This document shows positions 1 through 7,106 of a DNA stretch of 10,839 nucleotides, piece after piece; the stretch's first letter is position 1, and every line of letters begins with the position of its first letter. The notes below the pieces were generated by a model that was given only the letters and a program-made list of their open reading frames with translations, was not told the DNA's origin and ran no database searches. The translations under genes were made by a program, and so were the position numbers. The stretch comes from Hydrogenothermus sp. (GTDB lineage Bacteria > Aquificota > Aquificia > Aquificales > Hydrogenothermaceae): the NCBI GenBank assembly GCA_003978675.1, contig QNYP01000138.1, positions 1 to 10,839 on the forward strand, in the 5' to 3' direction.

Positions 1-149
1 TAGGTAAAAACTTGGAAACTATTTCTAATTCCTTTTCTTCTTTTTGTGCTAAGTCTTCTCTCCCAGCATCTCTATACTGCTTTATAGACTCTTTCCTTTG
101 TTTTGCATATTTTTGTATAACTTGAATAATCTCTTCATCAGATAAATCT
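1..149. repeat. Left arm of a 149-bp exact inverted repeat (antisense copy of yqeY)
   Basis: Every base i from 1 to 149 is complementary to base 664-i, so this segment is a perfect reverse complement of 515-663 inside yqeY. Identity stops at base 150, where the sequence becomes the native-looking rpsU leader with AAGGAGG at 156-162. The arm begins at window base 1, so its true extent to the left is unknown. It has replaced whatever normally lies upstream of rpsU, including its promoter. Perfect identity over an old housekeeping gene means either a very recent event or a technical chimera. I favour a fold-back chimera or misjoin at a contig end. Confidence 0.95.
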
Positions 150-173
150 AAATTTAAGGAGGTTTGAACCTGT

Positions 174-374
174 ATGGCAGTTGTTATAGTAAAAGAAGAC
201 GAAAGTTTTGAAAAAGCTTTAAAAAGGTTTAAAAAGATATGTGAAAAAGAAGGGATTATAACAGAAATGAAAAGAAGAGAATTTTATGAAAAACCTTCTG
301 TAAAAAGGAAAAGAAAACAAAGAGCAGCAAGAAAAAGACTTATAAAAGCATTAAAGAAAAAAGGATTATTATAA
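174..374 (+). CDS. rpsU: 30S ribosomal protein S21
   Basis: This 66-residue, strongly basic protein has the S21 pattern: an N-terminal VVIVKEDESFEKALKRFKK stretch, then a Lys/Arg-rich tail (SVKRKRKQRAARKRL, about residues 42-56). S21 sits in the 30S subunit near the anti-Shine-Dalgarno end of 16S rRNA and helps with initiation. The length is normal for the family. The ATG is supported by AAGGAGG at 156-162, 11 bases upstream. Its stop codon is followed at once by the yqeY ribosome binding site, and rpsU-yqeY is a common bacterial pair. The leader upstream of base 150 is the inverted yqeY fragment, so the native promoter cannot be seen here. Confidence 0.96.
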   Translation: MAVVIVKEDESFEKALKRFKKICEKEGIITEMKRREFYEKPSVKRKRKQRAARKRLIKALKKKGLL

Positions 375-389
375 GGAGTTTATATAAAC

Positions 390-826
390 ATGGGTCTTTT
401 GCAAACTTTACAAGAAGAAATGAAACAAGCTTTAAAAGCAAAAGACACTTTAAAGTTATCTGTTATAAGAATGCTTATTTCTGAGATTAAGAAAGTTCAA
501 ATAGATACTAAAAAAGATTTATCTGATGAAGAGATTATTCAAGTTATACAAAAATATGCAAAACAAAGGAAAGAGTCTATAAAGCAGTATAGAGATGCTG
601 GGAGAGAAGACTTAGCACAAAAAGAAGAAAAGGAATTAGAAATAGTTTCCAAGTTTTTACCTAAGAAGATGAAATTGTAAAAATAGTAGAACAAGCTATT
701 GTAGAAACAGGTGCGTCTTCTATGAAAGATATGGGTAAAGTTATGAAAATTGTTATGGAAAAGGTTAAAGGCAGAGCAGATGGCTCTGTAGTTAGTAAAA
801 TAGTTAAGGAAAAGCTTTCTAGCTAG
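390..826 (+). pseudogene. yqeY: YqeY/GatB-like family protein, frameshifted
   Basis: The first part (390-680, 96 codons) starts MGLLQTLQEEMKQALKAKD and has the YqeY pattern through KQRKESIKQYRDAGREDLAQKEEKELEIVSKFLPKK, then hits TAA at 678. The rest of the family sequence continues in another frame from about 665 to the TAG at 824: EDEIVKIVEQAIVETGASSMKDMG...VKGRADGSVVSKIV, the conserved C-terminal half. Relatives read roughly LPxQ(L/M)SEEEI across this join, so about 10 bases appear to be missing. Restoring them gives about 148 residues, the usual YqeY length. The family resembles the tail domain of the amidotransferase subunit GatB, and its role is poorly defined. AAGGAG at 373-378 overlaps the rpsU stop and serves the ATG at 390. 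The break may be a sequence error rather than gene decay, because both halves look well conserved. Confidence 0.9.
515..663. repeat. Right arm of the 149-bp inverted repeat (within yqeY)
   Basis: This is the sense copy, lying in the reading frame of yqeY, and is therefore the ancestral one. It pairs without mismatch to 1-149, with a spacer of 365 bases that holds rpsU and the 5' part of yqeY. The right edge at 663 falls within a few bases of the place where the yqeY frame breaks (about 663-671), which suggests that the two irregularities share one cause. Confidence 0.95.
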
Positions 827-840
827 CTTTTCTTTTTTTT
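806..840 (+). terminator. Intrinsic-terminator-like hairpin at the end of rpsU-yqeY
   Basis: AAGGAAAAGCT (806-816) can pair with AGCTTTTCTTT (825-835): 11 pairs including one G-U, with an 8-base loop, followed by a T run (836-840, then C and four more T). The stem overlaps the yqeY stop codon at 824-826. It is AT-rich and so weaker than a textbook terminator, but the layout fits the end of the rpsU-yqeY transcript. The next gene starts only 8 bases after the T run. Confidence 0.6.
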
Positions 841-848
841 CTTTTGTT

Positions 849-1073
849 ATGGAAAGTATAGGAAAGACATTAATCTTTCTTGGTTTAATGTTAGCTTTAA
901 TAGGTATATTTTTCCTTTTTTTTGAAAAATTACCCCTTAATATAGGAAAACTCCCAGGGGATATTTATATAAAGAGGGATAACTTTGTTTTTTATTTTCC
1001 ACTGACAACTTCTATATTAATTAGTATTGTTTTAACCTTAGTATTTCTCATTATTTCAAAGGTATCAAAATGA
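849..1073 (+). CDS. DUF2905 family small membrane protein
   Basis: This 74-residue protein has two predicted membrane segments, about residues 7-25 and 51-70, separated by a loop with the family signature GKLPGDIYIKRDNFVFYFPLTTSI. DUF2905 proteins are widespread and have no established function that I can name. The length and the MESIGKTLI start fit the family. The ATG has no obvious Shine-Dalgarno sequence because it lies directly behind the T-rich tail of the terminator-like hairpin. Its TGA overlaps the queA start as ATGA, indicating translational coupling with queA. Identity as DUF2905 is secure; function is unknown. Confidence 0.88.
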   Translation: MESIGKTLIFLGLMLALIGIFFLFFEKLPLNIGKLPGDIYIKRDNFVFYFPLTTSILISIVLTLVFLIISKVSK

Positions 1074-2083
1074 TTAAACTATCTGATTATGATTATGAGC
1101 TTCCTAAAGAATTAATTGCGAAGTATCCAGTAGAGCCTAGAGATAGTTGTAAATTAATGGTTTTAAATAGAAAAACAAAAACCATAGAACATAGAATTTT
1201 TAGAGATTTAGGAGATTATTTAGAAGAAGGAGATTTGCTAGTTTTAAATGATACAAAGGTTATTCCTGCAAGGTTAAAGGGTAAGAAAAAAACAGGGGCA
1301 AACATAGAAATATTCTTGCTTCGTCCATTTTCAGAAAATATATGGGAAGTTTTAGTTAAAAATATTAAAAGGTTAAAAGAAGGACAAGAAGTAATTATAG
1401 CACCTGATTTTAAAGTTAAACTTTTAGAAAAATATGAAGAAGGAAAAGCTAAAGTTGAGTTAATAGGGGAAAATATTAAACAACTAATAGAGAAGTATGG
1501 ACATGTTCCCCTTCCTCCATACATAGAAAGAGAAGATGAAGAAAAAGACAAAGATTACTACCAGACAGTTTTTGCAAAAAAAGAAGGGGCAGTTGCATCT
1601 CCAACTGCAGGACTTCATTTTACAAAAGAGCTTTTAGAAAAGCTGGAAAAGAAAGGAGTAAAAAAAGCTTTTTGCACTTTACATGTTGGACTTGGAACTT
1701 TTAGACCTATCCAAACAGAAGATATAACAAAACACAAAATGCATGAGGAATTTTATCAAATACCTGATGAAACTTTAAAATTAATTAAAGAAACAAAACA
1801 AAAAGGTAAAAAGGTTGTTGCAGTTGGAACAACAGTTGTTAGGACATTAGAAACCTATGCACAAACAGGCAAAAAAGAAGGATTTAGTGATATTTTTATA
1901 TATCCTCCATATAAATTTAAAATTATAGATGCACTTATAACTAATTTTCATCTTCCAAAATCTACATTAATATTGTTAGTATCTGCTTTTGCAGATAGGG
2001 ATTTTATTTTAAAGGCTTATAAAATAGCTGTTGAGAAAAAGTATAGATTTTTCTCTTATGGAGATGCAATGCTTATACTTTAA
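1070..2083 (+). CDS. queA: S-adenosylmethionine:tRNA ribosyltransferase-isomerase QueA
   Basis: QueA transfers and isomerises the ribosyl part of SAM onto preQ1-modified tRNA to give epoxyqueuosine, a late step of queuosine synthesis at the wobble position of GUN-anticodon tRNAs. It is cytoplasmic. The 337-residue product is full length for the family and carries its landmarks in order: YELPKELIAKYPVEPRD near the N-terminus, VLNDTKVIPARL, GHVPLPPYI, YYQTVFAKKEGAVASPTAGLHF, LHVGLGTFRPI, GTTVVRTLE, TNFHLPKSTLILLVSAF and the C-terminal FFSYGDAMLI. The ATG overlaps the preceding stop by 4 bases and has AAAGG at 1058-1062 with 7-base spacing. It is followed 12 bases later by the hydantoinase-type gene, which has no known link to queuosine. 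Confidence 0.98.
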   Translation: MIKLSDYDYELPKELIAKYPVEPRDSCKLMVLNRKTKTIEHRIFRDLGDYLEEGDLLVLNDTKVIPARLKGKKKTGANIEIFLLRPFSENIWEVLVKNIKRLKEGQEVIIAPDFKVKLLEKYEEGKAKVELIGENIKQLIEKYGHVPLPPYIEREDEEKDKDYYQTVFAKKEGAVASPTAGLHFTKELLEKLEKKGVKKAFCTLHVGLGTFRPIQTEDITKHKMHEEFYQIPDETLKLIKETKQKGKKVVAVGTTVVRTLETYAQTGKKEGFSDIFIYPPYKFKIIDALITNFHLPKSTLILLVSAFADRDFILKAYKIAVEKKYRFFSYGDAMLIL

Positions 2084-2095
2084 AGGGGTTTGAAA

Positions 2096-4060
2096 GTGAT
2101 AATCGTTGGAGTAGATACAGGAGGAACTTTCACAGATTTTATATACAAAAAAGATGGAAAATGGCATATTTATAAAACCTTATCAACACCTTCAAATCCT
2201 GCTTTAGCTGTTTTAAAAGGTTTAAAACACATAGGAGAAGGAAATAAAAATATAGTTCACGGTTCAACAGTAGCTACAAATGCAGTTTTAGAAAAGAAAG
2301 GAGCAAAAACTGCTTTTATTACAAATAAAAATTTTGAAGATATTTTATATATTGGTAGGCAAAATAGGCATGAGCTTTATAACTTAAAGTATCAAAAGCC
2401 AAAACCCTTAGCTGAAGAAAGTTTTGGTTTAGATTGCAGAGTTTTATCAAATGGTGAAATTCTAAAAGAGCTAGTTGAAGAAGAAGTAAAAGGATTGACC
2501 AAGGTTTTAAAAGAAAAAAATTTTGAAAGCATTGCAGTTTCATTTTTGTTTTCCTTTTTAAATCCCAAACATGAAAAATTAGTCAAAGATATTTTAGAAA
2601 ATGAAGGATTTTTTGTATCTATTTCTTCTGAAATAGTTCCAGAATTTAGAGAATATGAAAGGTCTTCTACAACTGTTATAAATGCATATGTGATGCCTAA
2701 AATGGAAAGTTATATATCTTATTTAGAGGAAAGTATTTCAAAAGATGACAAAATAAAAATAATTCAATCAAACGGTGGAATAATCTCAACACAGACAGCA
2801 AAAAAACAACCTGTTAGAACAATTTTATCTGGTCCTGCTGGAGGAGTAGTAGGAGCTTTACATATTGGAAAATTAGCTGGATTTGATAAGTTAATAACAT
2901 TTGATATGGGAGGAACATCTACAGATGTTTCTTTAATTGACGGAACACTTTCTATTTCTACTGAAAGTGTGATTGAAGGATATCCTATAAAAGTTCCAAT
3001 GATTAATATTCATACTGTTGGAGCAGGTGGAGGTTCTATTGCTTATATAGATAAAGGTGGAGCTCTGCAAGTAGGTCCTGAAAGTGCAGGAGCAGACCCA
3101 GGACCAGTTTGCTATGGAAAAGGAGAAAACATAACAATTACTGATGCAAATCTATTTTTAGGAAGATTAATTCCTGAATTTTTCCTTGGTGGAAATATGA
3201 GACTTTATCCTGATAGGGTTAAAAAATACATGGAAAATCTTGCAAAAGAATCAAAACTAGGACTTTTAGAACTTGCAGAGGGTATTTTAGAAGTTGCAAA
3301 TACAAAAATGGAGAAAGCCCTTAGGGTAATTTCTATTGAAAAAGGTTATAATCCAGCAGAATTTACATTATTTTCTTTTGGCGGTGCTGGAGGATTACAC
3401 GCAGTTTTTCTTGCAAAAATGCTTTCTATTCCAAGAGTATTAATTCCTCAAAATCCTGGCATACTTTCTGCGATGGGTATGCTTCTTGCTGATACAATTA
3501 AAGATTATTCTTTAACTGTAATGCAAAAAGAGGAAAATACCTCTTATGAAAGTTTATCTAAATTATTTGAAATTTTAGAAAATCAGGCTATAGAAGATAT
3601 GCTAAATGAAGGAATTCCAAAAGATAAAACTAAATTTGAAAAATTCCTTGATATGAGATATCAAGGGCAATCTTTTGAAATTTTAGTTCCTTTTACTGAA
3701 AAATTTGTAGAAAATTTCCATAATGAACATAAAAAACTTTACGGATATAGTGCAAAAAATAGGAAAGTTGAAATTGTAAATATAAGACTTCGTGCGATTG
3801 GTGAAACAGAAAAACCAGAGATTAAAAGTTATGAAGATATGGGAAAAAATCCACCTGTAGATAGTATTTTAATGGAAAAAGAAGTGATTTTTAATAAAAA
3901 GCCTTATAAAACAAAAGTTTATAACAGAGACAAGTTAGAAACTGGAAATGAAATTGAAGGTTCTTCAATAATCGTAGAGTATAGCTCTACTTTAGTAATC
4001 CCACCATTTGCAAAAGCCAGAATTGATAAATTTAAAAATATTATTGTTGAAATTAACTAG
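2096..4060 (+). CDS. hyuA: Hydantoinase/oxoprolinase family protein, A-type subunit
   Basis: The protein is about 654 residues and belongs to the HyuA/5-oxoprolinase/acetone carboxylase beta family, whose ATP-dependent members open cyclic amides or activate small substrates. Landmarks are the nucleotide-loop DTGGTFTD (residues 7-14), HGSTVATNAVLEKKGAKTAF (from about 55), SGPAGGVVGA, DMGGTSTDVSLIDG (from 270), GAGGGS (from 309), ESAGADPGPVCYGKG and SFGGAGGLHA. N-terminal, central and C-terminal domains are all present. The GTG at 2096 is preferred because GGGG at 2085-2088 lies 7 bases upstream; the in-frame TTG at 2090 would be only one base from it. The usual partner HyuB is not adjacent, so the substrate (hydantoin, 5-oxoproline or other) cannot be assigned. 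The stop converges on the stop of the opposite-strand gene. Confidence 0.9.
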   Translation: MIIVGVDTGGTFTDFIYKKDGKWHIYKTLSTPSNPALAVLKGLKHIGEGNKNIVHGSTVATNAVLEKKGAKTAFITNKNFEDILYIGRQNRHELYNLKYQKPKPLAEESFGLDCRVLSNGEILKELVEEEVKGLTKVLKEKNFESIAVSFLFSFLNPKHEKLVKDILENEGFFVSISSEIVPEFREYERSSTTVINAYVMPKMESYISYLEESISKDDKIKIIQSNGGIISTQTAKKQPVRTILSGPAGGVVGALHIGKLAGFDKLITFDMGGTSTDVSLIDGTLSISTESVIEGYPIKVPMINIHTVGAGGGSIAYIDKGGALQVGPESAGADPGPVCYGKGENITITDANLFLGRLIPEFFLGGNMRLYPDRVKKYMENLAKESKLGLLELAEGILEVANTKMEKALRVISIEKGYNPAEFTLFSFGGAGGLHAVFLAKMLSIPRVLIPQNPGILSAMGMLLADTIKDYSLTVMQKEENTSYESLSKLFEILENQAIEDMLNEGIPKDKTKFEKFLDMRYQGQSFEILVPFTEKFVENFHNEHKKLYGYSAKNRKVEIVNIRLRAIGETEKPEIKSYEDMGKNPPVDSILMEKEVIFNKKPYKTKVYNRDKLETGNEIEGSSIIVEYSSTLVIPPFAKARIDKFKNIIVEIN

Positions 4061-4548
4061 TTTCTTTCTTTACTTTTATCCATCATTTTTACAATATGAC
4101 CAATTGCCATAGATATTTCTTGAATGTTCTCTTTTAAATTTTTAGCTACAAATGGGCTTATATCTGGATTGTCTATAAGCATTTCTATCTGTATTAGGTT
4201 GTTACCTATTACATCGTATATACTTTGACCATTTATATTTAGTTCCTCTGGAAAAATTGGAAGTTTTTCATTTAAAGATGGAAGAGTAAAAAGTATCCAT
4301 GCAAGGCTCTCTGATGAAACAATAAACATATCTCTAAGTAGATTTTTGTCATTTATTTCTTCAATATAGTTTATAAGTTGAGATGTTTTTGATAAAGTTT
4401 CTGCAAATTTATTTAAAATAGATAAACTTTTTTCATAAGGAATAGATTGGTTTTTTTGTATGTAATTATTTATCTCGTTTCTATTGTTTACAATAAAATA
4501 TTCCAGGTCTCCTATTAAAAAGCTAACAAATACATTACTGTCCCTCAT
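4057..4548 (-). CDS. Unrecognised 163-residue protein at the end of the flagellar operon
   Basis: I do not recognise this protein. It is rich in Asn, Ile, Leu and Ser, has no signal peptide or clear membrane segment, and reads as mostly amphipathic helices (for example YEKSLSILNKFAETLSKTSQLINYIEEI and the C-terminal NLKENIQEISMAIGHIVKMMDKSKE), suggesting a helical bundle or an interaction module. The start overlaps the 3' end of fliA by 14 bases in another frame, with no good ribosome binding site of its own, so it is probably translated by coupling. Position behind flhF-flhG-fliA suggests a flagellar or chemotaxis accessory role, but that is guilt by association only. Its TAG shares the CTAG palindrome with the hyuA stop on the other strand. 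Confidence 0.8.
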   Translation of the reverse strand: MRDSNVFVSFLIGDLEYFIVNNRNEINNYIQKNQSIPYEKSLSILNKFAETLSKTSQLINYIEEINDKNLLRDMFIVSSESLAWILFTLPSLNEKLPIFPEELNINGQSIYDVIGNNLIQIEMLIDNPDISPFVAKNLKENIQEISMAIGHIVKMMDKSKERN

Positions 4549-5278
4549 TAGATTTATATTTTACATACTTTTCAAGCTCTTTTCTAATTTTTAGCATTGC
4601 TTTTGTATGAATTTGGGAAATTCTTGATTCTGTAAGATTTAGAACTTGTCCTATTTCTTTCATTGAAAGTTCTTCATAGTAGTATAAAGATATAATTAAC
4701 TTTTCTCTTTCATCGAGTTTTTCAGATATTATTTTTGAAAGTATCTCTTTAAGTTCTTCCTCTTCAACATACTTATCAGGAGTATCATCATTTATTGAAA
4801 GAATTTGCCATAGCTTAGATGTATCATCTTCTTCATTTCCAATGTTTGTTTCAATAGATATTAGTCCACTATTCATAACTTTTTCTGCCCTTTTTATATA
4901 TTCCTCAACAGGAATACCAAGATACTCTGCAATTTCTTCTGCTGTAGCTTCTCTTCCTTTATTTTGTTCTACTTCTAGAATAGCAAGTTCTATTTCCTTA
5001 GACCATTTCCTTATATTTCTAGGTACCCAATCTAACTTTCTTAGCTCATCAATTATTTGCCCTCTTATTCTAATCTCTGCATATGTAGAAAGTTTTACCC
5101 CTTTTGATTCATCATATTTTTCTATTGCATCCACTAAACCTAATATTCCTGTCTGGAATAAATCTTCTTCCGTAACAATTGGTGGAAGGTTTTCCTGTTT
5201 TATGCTTTGAACGATATATTTTATTTTTGGATAAAACTCCATGATTATTTTATCTCTTTCTGCCTTTGTTATTCTCAT
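4535..5278 (-). CDS. fliA: Flagellar sigma factor FliA (sigma-28)
   Basis: A 247-residue sigma-70-family factor that directs RNA polymerase to late flagellar and chemotaxis promoters. Region 2 is clear (EEDLFQTGILGLVDAIEKYD, then KLSTYAEIRIRGQIIDELRKLDWVPRNIR, the FliA-type hallmark), followed by region 3 (GREATAEEIAEYLGIPVEEY) and a region 4 helix-turn-helix (LSMKEIGQVLNLTESRISQIHTKAMLKIRKEL). The length is normal for FliA and there is no region 1.1. The ATG has a strong AAGGAGGAG at 5285-5293, inside the last codons of flhG, two bases after that gene ends. Its partner anti-sigma factor FlgM is not in this window. With flhF and flhG it appears to be expressed from the sigma-54 promoter at 7135-7150. 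Confidence 0.97.
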   Translation of the reverse strand: MRITKAERDKIIMEFYPKIKYIVQSIKQENLPPIVTEEDLFQTGILGLVDAIEKYDESKGVKLSTYAEIRIRGQIIDELRKLDWVPRNIRKWSKEIELAILEVEQNKGREATAEEIAEYLGIPVEEYIKRAEKVMNSGLISIETNIGNEEDDTSKLWQILSINDDTPDKYVEEEELKEILSKIISEKLDEREKLIISLYYYEELSMKEIGQVLNLTESRISQIHTKAMLKIRKELEKYVKYKSNEGQ

Positions 5279-5280
5279 TT

Positions 5281-6147
5281 TTACTCCTCCTTGATTTTTA
5301 TTAAGTTGTTAAAGAACTTTTGCCAGAAGTTTGTTCTTTGGGCTTTTCTTTTTCCTGTTGCTAAGAACTCAGCAAAAGAAAAAACATCCTGTGAATATTT
5401 TGTTTTTCTGTTTTTATCTAGTAGTAAAAATCCTTCTTTTATTGACAATGGTAATTTTTCATCTTTTCTTACATAGCCATAAAACTCTACTCCTTTACCT
5501 GTAAATTTCCTTAAAACTCTATCTATGCCTTCATAAATTCTTTTTGCTTCTTCTACAGATGGAACCATATTTACAAGTAGCCCAAGCTCCATCATATCTG
5601 TTTTGTATTCAAGTAAGATTCTTGAAATTGCATAAGCATCTGCTGTTGATGTAGGTTCTGGAGTTGTGATTACAATTGTTTTGTCCGCAGACAAGCAAAA
5701 ATTAACAACAATTTCAGAAATACCTGCAGAAGTGTCTATTAACATAAAATCAAAATTAAGAGCTATATCCTTTAAAGAATTTATTAGGTATAACTGTTCT
5801 TTTGCTGAAAGATTTGCAAGTTTTTCTACTCCTGAAGATGCAGGTATGTATTTAAAACCATATTTTGATGTGTATATAATTTCGTTTATACTTTTTTCTC
5901 CCTGTAGAACATGAATAAGATTGTACTCTGGTTTTTCTCCAAGCATTATATTTACATTTGCTAACGCTAAATCTGCATCTAAAATTAAAACTCTTTTCTC
6001 AAGTTTCTCTAGAGCATATGCTAAGTTCACAGTAAATGATGTTTTTCCTACTCCCCCTTTTCCCGAAGTTATAGTAATTACTTGGAAATTATCGTTATCA
6101 TATTCACTCTTTATAAGTTCCCTTAAGACTCTAGCTTGGTCTTTCAT
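5281..6147 (-). CDS. flhG: Flagellar number regulator FlhG (YlxH/FleN), MinD-type ATPase
   Basis: A 288-residue ATPase of the MinD/ParA class. It has the deviant Walker A motif SGKGGVGKTS (about residues 28-37), the A' motif ILDADLALANVNIMLG, and the switch II motif LIDTSAGIS. Its N-terminus reads MKDQARVLREL, the DQAxxLR activator helix that in studied FlhG proteins stimulates the FlhF GTPase. FlhG limits flagellar number and acts at the membrane together with FlhF. A C-terminal basic amphipathic stretch (FFNNLIKIKEE) could serve as a membrane-targeting tail, by analogy with MinD. The ATG at 6147 lies one base after the flhF stop, with a GAGG-type ribosome binding site over the end of flhF. 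The last codons (KEE) double as the fliA ribosome binding site. Confidence 0.95.
   Translation of the reverse strand: MKDQARVLRELIKSEYDNDNFQVITITSGKGGVGKTSFTVNLAYALEKLEKRVLILDADLALANVNIMLGEKPEYNLIHVLQGEKSINEIIYTSKYGFKYIPASSGVEKLANLSAKEQLYLINSLKDIALNFDFMLIDTSAGISEIVVNFCLSADKTIVITTPEPTSTADAYAISRILLEYKTDMMELGLLVNMVPSVEEAKRIYEGIDRVLRKFTGKGVEFYGYVRKDEKLPLSIKEGFLLLDKNRKTKYSQDVFSFAEFLATGKRKAQRTNFWQKFFNNLIKIKEE
5285..5293 (-). promoter_or_regulatory. Ribosome binding site of fliA, embedded in the last codons of flhG
   Basis: Read on the minus strand the sequence is AAGGAGGAG, starting 15 bases and ending 7 bases before the fliA ATG. It also encodes the final Lys-Glu-Glu of FlhG. This near-perfect Shine-Dalgarno sequence is the strongest in the operon after that of flhF, and fixes the fliA start. 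Confidence 0.85.
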
Positions 6148-6148
6148 C

Positions 6149-7099
6149 TTAAACCTCTACTTTTTCAAGTAGCTCCTCAAGCTCAAAAATATCATTTGGA
6201 ATGTTTAATCCATTTGTAATAAAGCTTACTTTATAAGGTACATTTGCCAAGCCCATTAGAAATTCATACTCTTCTACTTCATCAAACTTTGTTAATATAC
6301 AATGGTGTATGTTAAAGTTTGAAAAATATTGAATTTCTCTCTCTATAACTGTATCTTTTTTATCTAAAGAAATTACAAGTATATTCTCTGAATTTTCAGA
6401 TTGGGAAATATAGCTTATTAAGTTAGCTGTATCTTCTAAGTTTTTTAAATTTCCCGGAGTGTCAAATAGAACATGGTCAAAGTTTTCAAAATCATCTTTA
6501 TAAGCAATAATATCTTTTTCTGATTTTATTGGAAAGAATGAAACTTGCATAATTTCACAGAATTTCTTTAAATTTTCAAAACCTCCAACTTTGAAGAAAT
6601 CAAAAGAGGCAACAGCTACCTTTTTCTCTTGATTGAATTTTAAATTAGCTGCAAGCTTTACAACTGTAGTTGTTTTTCCTGTTGCTATTCCTCCGAATAT
6701 ATTAAGGAATTTTTTTTGTAATTTTTTAGGATATATTTTCTTTTTTATGAGTTCTGATTTTGATTTTATTTCAGATAATTTATAAAGACTTTTATAAGAA
6801 AACTTTGATGCAAACTTTTTTATTTCATCTTTTGAATTTTTGAGGCTAATTACGATTTCAAATAATTTTTCTAAATTCTCTATATCTTTATCTGATGTAA
6901 ACTCCGACCTTAATTTTTCTAAAAAAGTTCGTTTTTCTTTGTTTTTTTGATATTTAATGGGATTTGCTGACGCGGCTATTATTTCAAACTCATTCTCTAT
7001 TTCTTTTACAGAGATTATTATTGCATCTTCTCCTAGTTCTTCGTATATCTTGATCCAGCCTGTTTGCAAGTCCGGAGCAATAAATTTTTTCATATACAT
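6149..7099 (-). CDS. flhF: Flagellar biosynthesis protein FlhF, SRP-type GTPase
   Basis: FlhF is the third SRP-family GTPase, with Ffh and FtsY. It marks the pole or site where a flagellum is built and is controlled by FlhG. The N-terminal B-like domain reads MYMKKFIAPDLQTGWIKIYEELGEDAIIIS, as in other FlhF proteins. GTPase motifs follow: G1 GGIATGKTTTVVKLA (about residues 136-150), the DxxR-like box DFFKVGGFENLK, G3 DTPG (213-216) and G4 TKFDE (270-274). At 316 residues it is shorter than many FlhF proteins; the linker and N domain look reduced, and several motif positions deviate (K for R in the DTYR box, P for A in DTAG). The ATG at 7099 is chosen because GGAGGAGG sits 7 bases upstream and the N-terminus matches the family. 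An upstream in-frame ATG at 7156 would lie above the promoter. Confidence 0.93.
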   Translation of the reverse strand: MYMKKFIAPDLQTGWIKIYEELGEDAIIISVKEIENEFEIIAASANPIKYQKNKEKRTFLEKLRSEFTSDKDIENLEKLFEIVISLKNSKDEIKKFASKFSYKSLYKLSEIKSKSELIKKKIYPKKLQKKFLNIFGGIATGKTTTVVKLAANLKFNQEKKVAVASFDFFKVGGFENLKKFCEIMQVSFFPIKSEKDIIAYKDDFENFDHVLFDTPGNLKNLEDTANLISYISQSENSENILVISLDKKDTVIEREIQYFSNFNIHHCILTKFDEVEEYEFLMGLANVPYKVSFITNGLNIPNDIFELEELLEKVEV

Positions 7100-7106
7100 C
7101 TCAAAA

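Noticed and set aside
655..680. Programmed ribosomal frameshift in yqeY
   Set aside because: There is no slippery heptamer, and a -1 shift would still leave about three conserved residues missing. A roughly 10-base loss explains the alignment better.
1216..1551. Minus-strand open frame inside queA, and similar antisense frames within hyuA, fliA, flhG, tolC and the adaptor gene
   Set aside because: They lie opposite well-recognised genes, have low-complexity Ser/Phe/Leu-rich products typical of AT-rich antisense reading, and lack ribosome binding sites.
2090..2095. TTG start for the hydantoinase-type gene
   Set aside because: It lies one base from the GGGG ribosome binding site, too close for initiation; the GTG at 2096 has 7-base spacing and keeps the family N-terminus.
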